From Calditrichota bacterium (lineage in GTDB: Bacteria > Electryoneota > RPQS01), in the NCBI GenBank assembly GCA_020637445.1, contig JACJVZ010000001.1, forward strand, positions 1,426,001 through 1,490,000: a stretch of DNA of 64,000 nucleotides, in the 5' to 3' direction. Position numbers and translations under genes: made by a program. The notes under the pieces are model-generated. The model saw only the letters and a program-made list of their open reading frames with translations, was not told the origin of the DNA and searched no databases. This document shows, one piece after another, positions 56,594-64,000 of this stretch. Every line of letters starts with the position of its first letter. Position 1 is the first letter of the stretch.

Positions 56594-59287
56594 TTACTCG
56601 GCGGCTTCGAGTTCTTCTAAGAAGCGGCGGATTTTTTGATGTGCGTGTTCGAGTTCCGAGAGTTTTTCACGTTCGGCCTCGACGATTTCAGGTTTGGCTC
56701 GTGAAACGAAGTTCTCGTTGGCGAGTTTGCTTTTCGTGCTGGACACGAGTTTCAGCAGACGTTCATCTTCTTTTCCGAGTCGCGCACGCTCGGCGGCGAC
56801 GTCAATCAAGCCGTGTAAGGGGACGTAGACTTCGATGCCTTGGACGATGGCGGACGCGCTGCCTTTGGGGCGGTGGCGATCCGTTTCGAACTCAGATAGC
56901 CCAGCGAGGCGAATCACGAAATCCGCCAACGATTCCCACTCTTTGGAGAGCTTGTCGTGATCCGAGCGAATACCGGCCGGAATTCGCGACGACGGGGGTA
57001 TGCGGAGTTCGCCGCGAATATTGCGAATCGCCGTGACGACGTCCTCGAGTTTCGAAAACTGTGCTTCTACGTTTCGGTCGACGAGTGATTTTTGGAAGGT
57101 CGGGAATTCGGCCTGCATAATGCTCGCATGGCGGCGGTTGGCCGGCCAACTCGAGGCGGATAGTTTGCTAAGAGAATGATACAACTCTTCGGTAACAAAC
57201 GGCATGAACGGATGCAACAATCGAACGATGCCGTGCAGAATCGAGAATGCGTGGCGGAGCGCATCATTACGTTCGTCCGCCCCGCCCTGCAAGCGGACTT
57301 TGATCAGTTCGAGATACCAGTCACAGAAATCATTCCAAACAAAGGCGTAGGCACGTTTGGCGGCATCGGCGAACCGAAACTCCGCGAGCGCACGGTCGAC
57401 GTCCTGCACGCAGGTGAAGAAAGCCGACGTTATCCAACGATCGATGAGATTCTCGGGAGCGTTGGGGAGCACTTCAACGGGATCGAAGGGGAAGGTCTCG
57501 CCTTCGTCGGGAATGTTCATCAACAGAAAACGCGTCGCATTCCAGAGTTTGTTGGCGAAATTGCGACCATGCTCACACATATCACTGCCGAACCGGATAT
57601 CGCCGCCGCGAGGAGTTTGCGAAATAATCGTAAAGCGCAACGCGTCGGCTCCGTAGGTATCGATAACTTCGATAGGATCCGGAGAATTGCCGAGCGATTT
57701 CGACATCTTGCGGCCTTGCAAGTCGCGCACGACACCCGTGAAGTAAACGTCTTGATAGGGCGACACACCGAAGACTTCTTCGGAAGCGATAATCATGCGG
57801 GCGACCCAGAGGAAGATGATATCGGGCGCCGTAACCAAAGTCGTGCTGGGGAAGAAGTGCGCAAGGTCCTCCGTTTGATCCGGCCAACCTAACGTGGAAA
57901 ACGGCCAGAGCCATGACGAGAACCACGTGTCCACCACATCGGGGTCTTGCTCGAGCGTCAGTCCCGCGTACTTCGGATTGTTTGAAGGATCCTCAACGGA
58001 GCAAATGACTTCTCCGGTTTCTTTGACCGTCCAGAGCGGAATGCGGTGCCCCCACCAAATTTGACGGGAGATGCACCAGTCGCGAACATTTTCGAGCCAA
58101 TGGAAGTACGTTTTCTCCCAATGTTCAGGATGAAATCTGACGCGGCCTTCGCGGACAGCGGCGATCGCGGGCGCGGCGAGTTCTTTCATACGCACGAACC
58201 ACTGTTCGGAGAGCAGAGGCTCGATGACGGTGCCAGTACGCTCGTTGTGTCCGACGCTGTGAGTGTAGGGCTCGATCTTCTCCATGAAGCCTTGCTCTTC
58301 CAAGGCCGCGACGACCTGTTTACGAGCATCCTTACGATCGAGTCCGCGGAATTTTTCGGGTGTGAGATCCGTCATCGTACCGTCGGGACCGATAACAATC
58401 AGAAAATCGAGACCGTGACGCATACCGATTTCAAAGTCATTGGGATCGTGCGCAGGAGTGACTTTGACGCAGCCCGTGCCGAATTCGCGGTCAACATATT
58501 CGTCCGGAACGATCTTAATTTTGCGGCCGGTGAGCGGAAGATCGACGGTTTTGCCATGAAGATGTTTGTAGCGCTCGTCTTCAGGGTGAACGGCAACAGC
58601 CGTGTCACCGAGCATGGTTTCGGGGCGCGTGGTGGCGACAATCAGATAGCCGCTTCCGTCGGAGAGGGGATATTTGATGTGCCAGAGATTCGAAGAAACG
58701 TTGCGGTATTCAACCTGTTCGTCGGAGAGAGCCGTGTGTTTTTCAGGATCCCAATTTACGATACGCTTGCCGCGGTAGATCAGCCCTTTGTCATATAGAC
58801 GAACAAAAATTTCGGCAACGGCACGGGAAAGATCGGGGTCGAGAGTAAAGCGGGTGCGGCTCCAATCGCAGCTTGCACCGATCTTGCGAAGCTGTTTCAG
58901 GATAATGCCGCCGTAGTTCTCGCGCCACTCCCAAATTTTCTCGACGAGTTTTTCACGACCGAGATCATGACGCGTGACGCCTTGTGTGGCGAGTTCGTTC
59001 TCGACCTTGATTTGCGTCGCGATGCCGGCGTGATCGGTGCCGGGGAGCCAGAGCACGTCGTCGCCGGACATTCGCCGCCAGCGAGCGAGCACATCTTGCA
59101 GCGAGTTATTCAGCACGTGGCCGAGAGTCAGCATACCCGTCACGTTCGGCGGCGGCATCATGATGACGTAGGGCTTGTGTCCCTTGCGAATTTGCGCGCG
59201 GAAGTAGCCTTTTTGATCCCACGTTTCGTAGATGCGTGTTTCAACGCTTGTGGGAGAATATGCTTTGTCGAGTTCTATTTTAGGCAT
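56594..59287 (-). CDS. valS: Valyl-tRNA synthetase
   Basis: Class I synthetase charging tRNA-Val. The HIGH region appears as PPPNVTGMLTLGHVLNNSLQ, the KMSKS motif as GRKMSKSLGNSPDP, and the editing domain lies between (VATTRPETMLGDTAVAVHP). The C-terminal coiled-coil arm typical of ValRS is present (EDERLLKLVSSTKSKLANEN). It has 897 residues, the normal length. The start MPKIELDKAYSP follows no close gene. Nearby spacers hold repeats on the downstream side. Confidence 0.97.
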   Translation of the reverse strand: MPKIELDKAYSPTSVETRIYETWDQKGYFRAQIRKGHKPYVIMMPPPNVTGMLTLGHVLNNSLQDVLARWRRMSGDDVLWLPGTDHAGIATQIKVENELATQGVTRHDLGREKLVEKIWEWRENYGGIILKQLRKIGASCDWSRTRFTLDPDLSRAVAEIFVRLYDKGLIYRGKRIVNWDPEKHTALSDEQVEYRNVSSNLWHIKYPLSDGSGYLIVATTRPETMLGDTAVAVHPEDERYKHLHGKTVDLPLTGRKIKIVPDEYVDREFGTGCVKVTPAHDPNDFEIGMRHGLDFLIVIGPDGTMTDLTPEKFRGLDRKDARKQVVAALEEQGFMEKIEPYTHSVGHNERTGTVIEPLLSEQWFVRMKELAAPAIAAVREGRVRFHPEHWEKTYFHWLENVRDWCISRQIWWGHRIPLWTVKETGEVICSVEDPSNNPKYAGLTLEQDPDVVDTWFSSWLWPFSTLGWPDQTEDLAHFFPSTTLVTAPDIIFLWVARMIIASEEVFGVSPYQDVYFTGVVRDLQGRKMSKSLGNSPDPIEVIDTYGADALRFTIISQTPRGGDIRFGSDMCEHGRNFANKLWNATRFLLMNIPDEGETFPFDPVEVLPNAPENLIDRWITSAFFTCVQDVDRALAEFRFADAAKRAYAFVWNDFCDWYLELIKVRLQGGADERNDALRHAFSILHGIVRLLHPFMPFVTEELYHSLSKLSASSWPANRRHASIMQAEFPTFQKSLVDRNVEAQFSKLEDVVTAIRNIRGELRIPPSSRIPAGIRSDHDKLSKEWESLADFVIRLAGLSEFETDRHRPKGSASAIVQGIEVYVPLHGLIDVAAERARLGKEDERLLKLVSSTKSKLANENFVSRAKPEIVEAEREKLSELEHAHQKIRRFLEELEAAE

Positions 59288-59324
59288 CGAGAGAATAACG
59301 TTCGGACTGAAGAGTTTCGATTTG

Positions 59325-60023
59325 CTAACGGGAATAGGCGCGTGACAGCGTAGGTTTTTGCGGTCTTACGCCCGCGATAAATATCATGATGATTCCGGCG
59401 ACGAAACCGCCGATATGAGCGAGCCACGCGACGCCGCCGCCTTCACGGCCCATATCTCCGGCGAAGCTGGAGAGCTGCATGAAGAACCAGATGCCGAGCA
59501 TGAGAATCGCGGGAACTCTAATGAAGCGGACGATCATAACGATCCAGACCAGCACAACGACGCGAGCTTTGGGGTAAGCGAGCATGTAGGCACCAAGCAC
59601 GGCACTGATTGCTCCGCTTGCACCGACCATAGGAATATTCGACGCCGGATCAAAGAGGATATGACTCAACGCGGCGACGAGACCTCCGATCAAATAGAAG
59701 AACAAGAATTTTACGGGGCCGAGTCTGTCTTCGATATTATTTCCGAAGATCCAGAGGTAGAGCATATTGCCGCCGAGGTGCATCAGTCCGCCGTGCATAA
59801 ACATCGACGTGAAAAGCGTCAACCACGCCGCGGGAAAAGACGGGAGCTCATGCCAGCCCGCGTAGACTTCACTGGGAATCGCGCCCCATGCCATGATGAA
59901 GGCTTCTTGGGCTTCGGGAGGCTGAAACATTTGCATCAGGTAGACGACGACGTTTAACGCAATCAGCCCGATTGTGACATACGGGGTACGGGAAGTAGGA
60001 TTTTCATCGCGAATCGGAATCAT
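59325..60023 (-). CDS. Rhomboid family intramembrane serine protease
   Basis: Six to seven membrane helices, with the catalytic dyad in GASGAISAVLGAYM (Ser in GASGA, about residue 137) and His in AHIGGFVAGI near the C-terminus. MHGGLMHLGGNMLYLWIFG is the conserved second-helix motif. The ATG at 60023 overlaps the preceding M23 gene stop as ATGA and starts MIPIRDENPTSRTP, the family's usual start. The substrates are unknown. Confidence 0.93.
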   Translation of the reverse strand: MIPIRDENPTSRTPYVTIGLIALNVVVYLMQMFQPPEAQEAFIMAWGAIPSEVYAGWHELPSFPAAWLTLFTSMFMHGGLMHLGGNMLYLWIFGNNIEDRLGPVKFLFFYLIGGLVAALSHILFDPASNIPMVGASGAISAVLGAYMLAYPKARVVVLVWIVMIVRFIRVPAILMLGIWFFMQLSSFAGDMGREGGGVAWLAHIGGFVAGIIMIFIAGVRPQKPTLSRAYSR

Positions 60024-61552
60024 CTTACCGTTACCTTGACGTCCCAAGACTTTGTGAGGCCCGCGCGATTGGCCGCTTCGAACTCAACGCGATGCTCACC
60101 GGCCCGAAGTTTTGAGCGTGTCCAAATTGAGCCGCCATCTTCTTCGTACTCGTATTCAGGAATGGCGACCTCGCCGTCAACTTTGCAACGAACACTGCTG
60201 TCATCGATGGATGACTCGTCATCGGTTAGGGTGAACGTCAACTTGCCGCCACGACCGGAGAGAAGAAGTTTGGGCGGCGTCGCATCTTCGGCAATGCCGT
60301 ATGTACCGCCGCGCAGAACATAGCAGGACATTGCAGACAAGTCCTCAGAGGGGATTCGCCACATTGCCGAGCGTTTGGCCGCGCCGCTTTTGCGATACCA
60401 GTATTTGCCGGGAACGAACGGTTCGCGCGCCGTCAACGTGAGTTTTCCGGGGAAGGCAAATTCGGCATTGTTCAATTGACATTCGCCTCCGACTGAACAC
60501 AACCGCGACCAACTCAGGGCGGTTTCGCTGCCTGCGAGTTCATAGCCGATTGACGCGCAGTCATCCGCGGTGCGGGCAGCGAGTCTATCCGATCCGGATT
60601 CGACAGGCAGTCTGACAGACGTCGTGTTGCCGTTGCGGTCTTCTACTTCGATACGGACGACGCCGACAAAATTTTCGAGCCAGCCCGCCGGAAGTTTGCC
60701 GTTCATGCGCACTTGCTCAGTGGGCCATTTAAACAGACGGCGGACATCGCGGTCATTGTCTTTGAATTCCCGGAAGACGAGCTTCTCATAGATATTTTGA
60801 TCGGCGAGCAAGTCGATTTCCGCGGAGCGGTCTTCAAAGATCAGGTGTTCATTCGCATAAACTCGGATCGCTTTGGGCACGGCATTGCGGCCCCACGGTC
60901 CGGGATCGTAAGTACGGATCAAAAAGGCAACGGGCTCGGTGGATTGAATCCGCGGCGACGCACTCAGGGCCAGCGCATTTCCGGACGACGACGGGATATC
61001 CTCCGACAAACGGACATAACTCACGGCGACGATGACGGGGTCATCGTGATCCTTGGGAGCATAGAAACTCAGAGGATCGATTTGTACGGCTCCGCTGCGA
61101 ATTTCGAAATGCAGGTGCGCGGGTCCGCGGCCGCTCGATCCGGTGTAGCAAAGGACGTCGCCAGCTTTGTAATGCAGTGCTTTTGTGCTGTCCTTAAAAG
61201 AGAAATCGACTCTATAGGTGCCGCTGACCAATTGGCTGTCGCGAACGAGCTCTTGAAGTTCCGGTTCGTAGCGGCTCAGATGTCCGAAGACGGCGGTGTT
61301 TCCATCGTCCAAGCGAAAATAGAGCGCTCTCCCGTAGCCGCCGGGATTTACATTGACACGTTCGACCCAACCGTCAGTGGGTGCAATGACCTTCAAAGGA
61401 GTTCGCGCGCGGAGATCGGCTCCGCCGTGGAAATGATCCCACCGGCTGTCGGCGAACCCTCCGGTCAACGTGCGGGAGTCAGGCAAGGGCCACAGGTAGC
61501 CTGAGGCCATTGCCAAATTCGCGAGCATGAGAAAGATCAGTATTCGCGCCAC
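60020..61552 (-). CDS. Secreted M23 family metallopeptidase
   Basis: A 510-residue exported protein: signal peptide (MARILIFLMLANLAMASG), then an M23 domain at about residues 30-170 with FHGGADLRARTP, VFGHLSRYEPELQ and HLHFEIRSG. These supply the zinc ligands (His and Asp of HGGAD, His pair of HLH). An insertion of about 45 residues lies between the second motif and the HLH. A long beta-rich C-terminal part has no named domain. Its start overlaps rodA by 16 nt and its end overlaps the rhomboid gene by 4 nt. A wall-remodelling role is likely from the domain and the rodA-mrdA context. Confidence 0.88.
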   Translation of the reverse strand: MARILIFLMLANLAMASGYLWPLPDSRTLTGGFADSRWDHFHGGADLRARTPLKVIAPTDGWVERVNVNPGGYGRALYFRLDDGNTAVFGHLSRYEPELQELVRDSQLVSGTYRVDFSFKDSTKALHYKAGDVLCYTGSSGRGPAHLHFEIRSGAVQIDPLSFYAPKDHDDPVIVAVSYVRLSEDIPSSSGNALALSASPRIQSTEPVAFLIRTYDPGPWGRNAVPKAIRVYANEHLIFEDRSAEIDLLADQNIYEKLVFREFKDNDRDVRRLFKWPTEQVRMNGKLPAGWLENFVGVVRIEVEDRNGNTTSVRLPVESGSDRLAARTADDCASIGYELAGSETALSWSRLCSVGGECQLNNAEFAFPGKLTLTAREPFVPGKYWYRKSGAAKRSAMWRIPSEDLSAMSCYVLRGGTYGIAEDATPPKLLLSGRGGKLTFTLTDDESSIDDSSVRCKVDGEVAIPEYEYEEDGGSIWTRSKLRAGEHRVEFEAANRAGLTKSWDVKVTVR

Positions 61553-62751
61553 CGGAGAGCCGCGCTGAAGAGAAGACCAATCATCGCAAGAGTGACCAGC
61601 ATCGAGCTTCCGCCGTAGCTAACCAGCGGCAGGGGTAATCCCGTGACGGGCAAGAACCCGACGGTCATCAGGAGATTTGTCAAGGCTTGAAAGATAACCG
61701 TTCCGACGACGCCGATGGCAATCAGCGAATGAAAGGGTGAATGACACTTGGAAGCGATGTTCACACCGCGATAGTAGAAAATAAAGAAAGCTAAAACGAC
61801 GGCCAGCGCACCGATAAATCCCCACTCTTCGGCGAAGGCCGAGAAGATGAAGTCATTGTGTCCCTCGGGGAGAAACTGCAATTGAGTTTGTGTGCCGTTT
61901 AGAAACCCTTTACCGGTCACGCCGCCGGAACCGACGGCGATTTTCGATTGAATCAACTGGTAGGCCGCACCGAGCGGGTCGGACTCGGGATCGAGAAAGG
62001 TTGTGATTCTTCTTTGTTGGTGGGGCTCAAGTTTGGCCCAGAGTTTCGGAGTCAGAATGCCGAAGAAGAGATAGAGGCCGGAAAGCGCCGCCACCCACGG
62101 CAATTTGCGAATCGAAAGGAACGCAATGAGTGTGAAGACTAAGAGCAGGCCAATGTGCAGCGGAGTGCTCCAGACCGTGAGCACGGCAACGACCGGCATA
62201 ATCATCAAGAGCAAATACTGCGGGGCAACTCCGGCCCACGCGGTCATGACGAAGAGCATGACCGGAAAAATCAACGCCGTTCCGAGATCAGGCTGAATCA
62301 GAATCAGGCCCATCGGCAGAATCGCCACCGCGCAAGCGGCGATGAAGAGCCACAGTTTGTCAAGATTCCGCTGATTTTCAGCGAGCAGCCTCGCCATCGC
62401 AATCAGAGCCGCAACTTTGGCGAACTCGGAAGGTTGTAATTGAACCCCTCCAATATCAAACCAACTGGTCGCGCCTTTGTGGGTTGCGCCGACCGCGAGC
62501 ACGAGCACGAGACTTGTGACAGACAACCCGTAAAAGATGTAGGCTGCCATCTCGAAGAAACGCAATGGAATCGAGAGGATGGCAATAGTAATCGCGGAAC
62601 CTATACCGATCCAAAAGAGCTGCCTTTGAAAGTGATAGAGCCCGGAGCCATCGGCATGACTCGTCGAGAAATTGGAAAGCAATCCAATTCCTAACAGGGT
62701 CAAGATGGCCAGCACGAGCCAAAGATCGGCAAATCTGCCGCGCCCGATCAT
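61537..62751 (-). CDS. rodA: Rod-shape SEDS glycosyltransferase RodA
   Basis: Peptidoglycan polymerase of the elongasome, with about ten membrane helices. Family motifs seen include VGATHKGATSWFDIGGVQLQ and PSEFAKVAALIAMARLLAEN, IQPDLGTALIFPV, and the C-terminal VTGLPLPLVSYGGSSML. It has 404 residues. It overlaps mrdA by 4 nt, the classic PBP2-RodA pair. Rod-shaped growth is a reasonable inference. Confidence 0.96.
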   Translation of the reverse strand: MIGRGRFADLWLVLAILTLLGIGLLSNFSTSHADGSGLYHFQRQLFWIGIGSAITIAILSIPLRFFEMAAYIFYGLSVTSLVLVLAVGATHKGATSWFDIGGVQLQPSEFAKVAALIAMARLLAENQRNLDKLWLFIAACAVAILPMGLILIQPDLGTALIFPVMLFVMTAWAGVAPQYLLLMIMPVVAVLTVWSTPLHIGLLLVFTLIAFLSIRKLPWVAALSGLYLFFGILTPKLWAKLEPHQQRRITTFLDPESDPLGAAYQLIQSKIAVGSGGVTGKGFLNGTQTQLQFLPEGHNDFIFSAFAEEWGFIGALAVVLAFFIFYYRGVNIASKCHSPFHSLIAIGVVGTVIFQALTNLLMTVGFLPVTGLPLPLVSYGGSSMLVTLAMIGLLFSAALRWREY

Positions 62752-64000
62752 GGGTTCATGACTCCAGCTATCGAGCTGTCTTTTGGCGACGCAGGCTCTT
62801 CCTGCTCATCTTCAGGGGTTTTGTCCTCGTAGAGTTCAGGATAGAGCTCGTGGCGAATCAAAGAGCGCAAGACTTCACCAGCAACGGGAGCACCTGCACC
62901 GGAACCGCTTTTGCCGAATTCAATGAGAGCACAGCACGAATACATCGGGTCGTCGATGGGACCGTAGCAAATAAACCAACCGTGGTCATCGCCATGCGCA
63001 TTTTGCGCCGTGCCGGTTTTGCCCGCGATTTTGCAGCTATCGTCCTGCTGCCTGCGTGCCGTGCCGGACGCACCCCAGACAACTTGTTCCATACCTTGCT
63101 GCGCATATCTGATAATGTCCACAGGAACATCGCAGGGTTTGGGATCAACGGGCTGCCGTTTTTTCAAAGTGTGGGTCGAAGGATCATAAATGCCATCGAC
63201 AAAGAAGGGCTGTTTCCAAACTCCGTCAGACGCAATGGCCGCAGCGAACGCACAAAGCTGGAGCGGCGTCGCGAGCATCTCGCCTTGACCGATGGAGACT
63301 GAGACCAAGAAACCGGTGGACCAACCGTTTGAGCCGTAACGTTTATCGTAGTACTCTTTGGACGGGACAAGTCCCGCGGCTTCGCTGGTTTGATCGACAC
63401 CGGTGGCGGAACCAAGATGAAAGCGAGTGAACGCGCGGTTAATTCCGTCGACTCCGAGCAACAATCCAAGTTTGTAATAGAACACGTCGCAGCTTTGGGC
63501 CAGGGACTGAACGCAGTCGACGTGACCGTGTCCCCCCTTTTTCCAGCACTTGAAGGTACGGTTGCCGTAGGTAAAACTGCCGGGACAGCTAACACTCCAT
63601 GACGGGGTGATCACTCCGCTGGCCAAGCCTTCAATCAGCATCGCGGGTTTGATGGTCGAACCGGGCGGATACATCGTTTGTACTGCGCGGTTGAGCATCG
63701 GCTTGTCAGGATCGTTCAGGAGCGCGCGCCAATCCGACGAAGAAATCGATCCGGCAAAAACATCCGGATTGTAGGTTGGCGAGCTGGCCATGACGGCGAT
63801 GCCGCCGGTGCGAACATCCATGGCGACGACGGCACCGATTTTCCCGACCATGAGCGACTCGGCAAGAAGTTGGGCGTCGCGGTCAATCGTAGTCCAGAGT
63901 TCGAGTCCGGGAATGGGCTCGATACGTCCCAAGGGGGTTTCCGATTCGACTTCTTGTCCGTGCACATCGACGACAGAGAGTCTGCTGCCTTTTTCGCCGC
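62748..64000 (-). CDS. mrdA: Penicillin-binding protein 2 (N-terminus outside window)
   Basis: Transpeptidase partner of RodA. The reading frame is open to the window edge, so the N-terminal part is missing. The visible part begins GEKGSRLSVVDV, the conserved linker into the transpeptidase domain, followed by ELWTTIDRDAQLLAE. Active-site motifs are SxxK in PPGSTIKPAM, SxN-type SCD in SLAQSCDVFYYKLG, and KTG in IAGKTGTAQNAHG. The SCD in place of SSN or SCN is a mild variation. The C-terminal tail is acidic (EDKTPEDEQEEP). Confidence 0.95.
   Translation of the reverse strand, partial: GEKGSRLSVVDVHGQEVESETPLGRIEPIPGLELWTTIDRDAQLLAESLMVGKIGAVVAMDVRTGGIAVMASSPTYNPDVFAGSISSSDWRALLNDPDKPMLNRAVQTMYPPGSTIKPAMLIEGLASGVITPSWSVSCPGSFTYGNRTFKCWKKGGHGHVDCVQSLAQSCDVFYYKLGLLLGVDGINRAFTRFHLGSATGVDQTSEAAGLVPSKEYYDKRYGSNGWSTGFLVSVSIGQGEMLATPLQLCAFAAAIASDGVWKQPFFVDGIYDPSTHTLKKRQPVDPKPCDVPVDIIRYAQQGMEQVVWGASGTARRQQDDSCKIAGKTGTAQNAHGDDHGWFICYGPIDDPMYSCCALIEFGKSGSGAGAPVAGEVLRSLIRHELYPELYEDKTPEDEQEEPASPKDSSIAGVMNP

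Overview
The window reads as one contig of a Gram-negative bacterium, probably from a candidate phylum of the FCB superphylum. The evidence is a Por/T9SS-type C-terminal sorting domain with the 'FPNPFN' motif on an SBBP-repeat protein, a giant exported Ig-like repeat protein, a bactofilin, and a pyruvoyl-type arginine decarboxylase in a compact spermidine operon. No rRNA, tRNA, CRISPR array, transposase or phage gene was found, and I cannot assign a species. Nearly all genes lie on the minus strand; the only convincing plus-strand gene is at 35800-36771.

Layout, read along the window. 1-16161: the N-terminal 5,387 codons of one giant secreted protein whose C-terminus lies outside the window, preceded by a leader of about 345 nt and a strong sigma70-like promoter. 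16730-20106: a spermidine cluster (HTH-cupin regulator, speH, pdaD, speE, speB) running from arginine to spermidine. 20352-25936: a tightly overlapping housekeeping operon phoH-ybeY-corC-like-(unknown)-mazG-hflX. 26259-36771: aspS, an EamA transporter, crcB, a large exported unknown protein, a broken SBBP/T9SS surface protein, and the plus-strand exported protein. 37039-48940: a complete F1Fo ATP synthase (atpZ, I, B, E, F, H, A, G, D, C), interrupted by a GT87 glycosyltransferase between atpA and atpG and by three genes between atpG and atpD. 48937-64000: bactofilin, M23 peptidase, rlmB, parB, parA, recG, a DUF4139 protein, valS, rhomboid protease, a second M23 peptidase, rodA and partial mrdA, a cell-shape, chromosome-partition and wall-growth neighbourhood.

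The most unusual feature is the spacer DNA between about 28 and 47.5 kb, with one outlier at 56.4 kb. It holds (i) tracts of phased heptanucleotide repeats whose unit changes along one tract while the 7-nt register is kept, (ii) about 20 copies of a 40-50 bp hairpin repeat in two subfamilies, including six 59-bp tandem copies, and (iii) several short palindromic boxes. These elements enter coding regions: in frame between the two halves of the EamA transporter, after the signal peptide of the SBBP protein, and at the start or stop codon of other genes. The SBBP protein is broken by four lesions, each at a slippage- or recombination-prone tract, and each could be undone by a single slippage or recombination step. 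It is therefore either a recent pseudogene or a switchable gene.

Four minus-strand promoters share the form TTGACA-N17-TATATT/TACATT. They lie upstream of the giant gene, the spermidine operon, the phoH operon and the M23-bactofilin-ATP synthase transcript. The spermidine promoter overlaps the hflX terminator and carries a palindrome over its probable start site.
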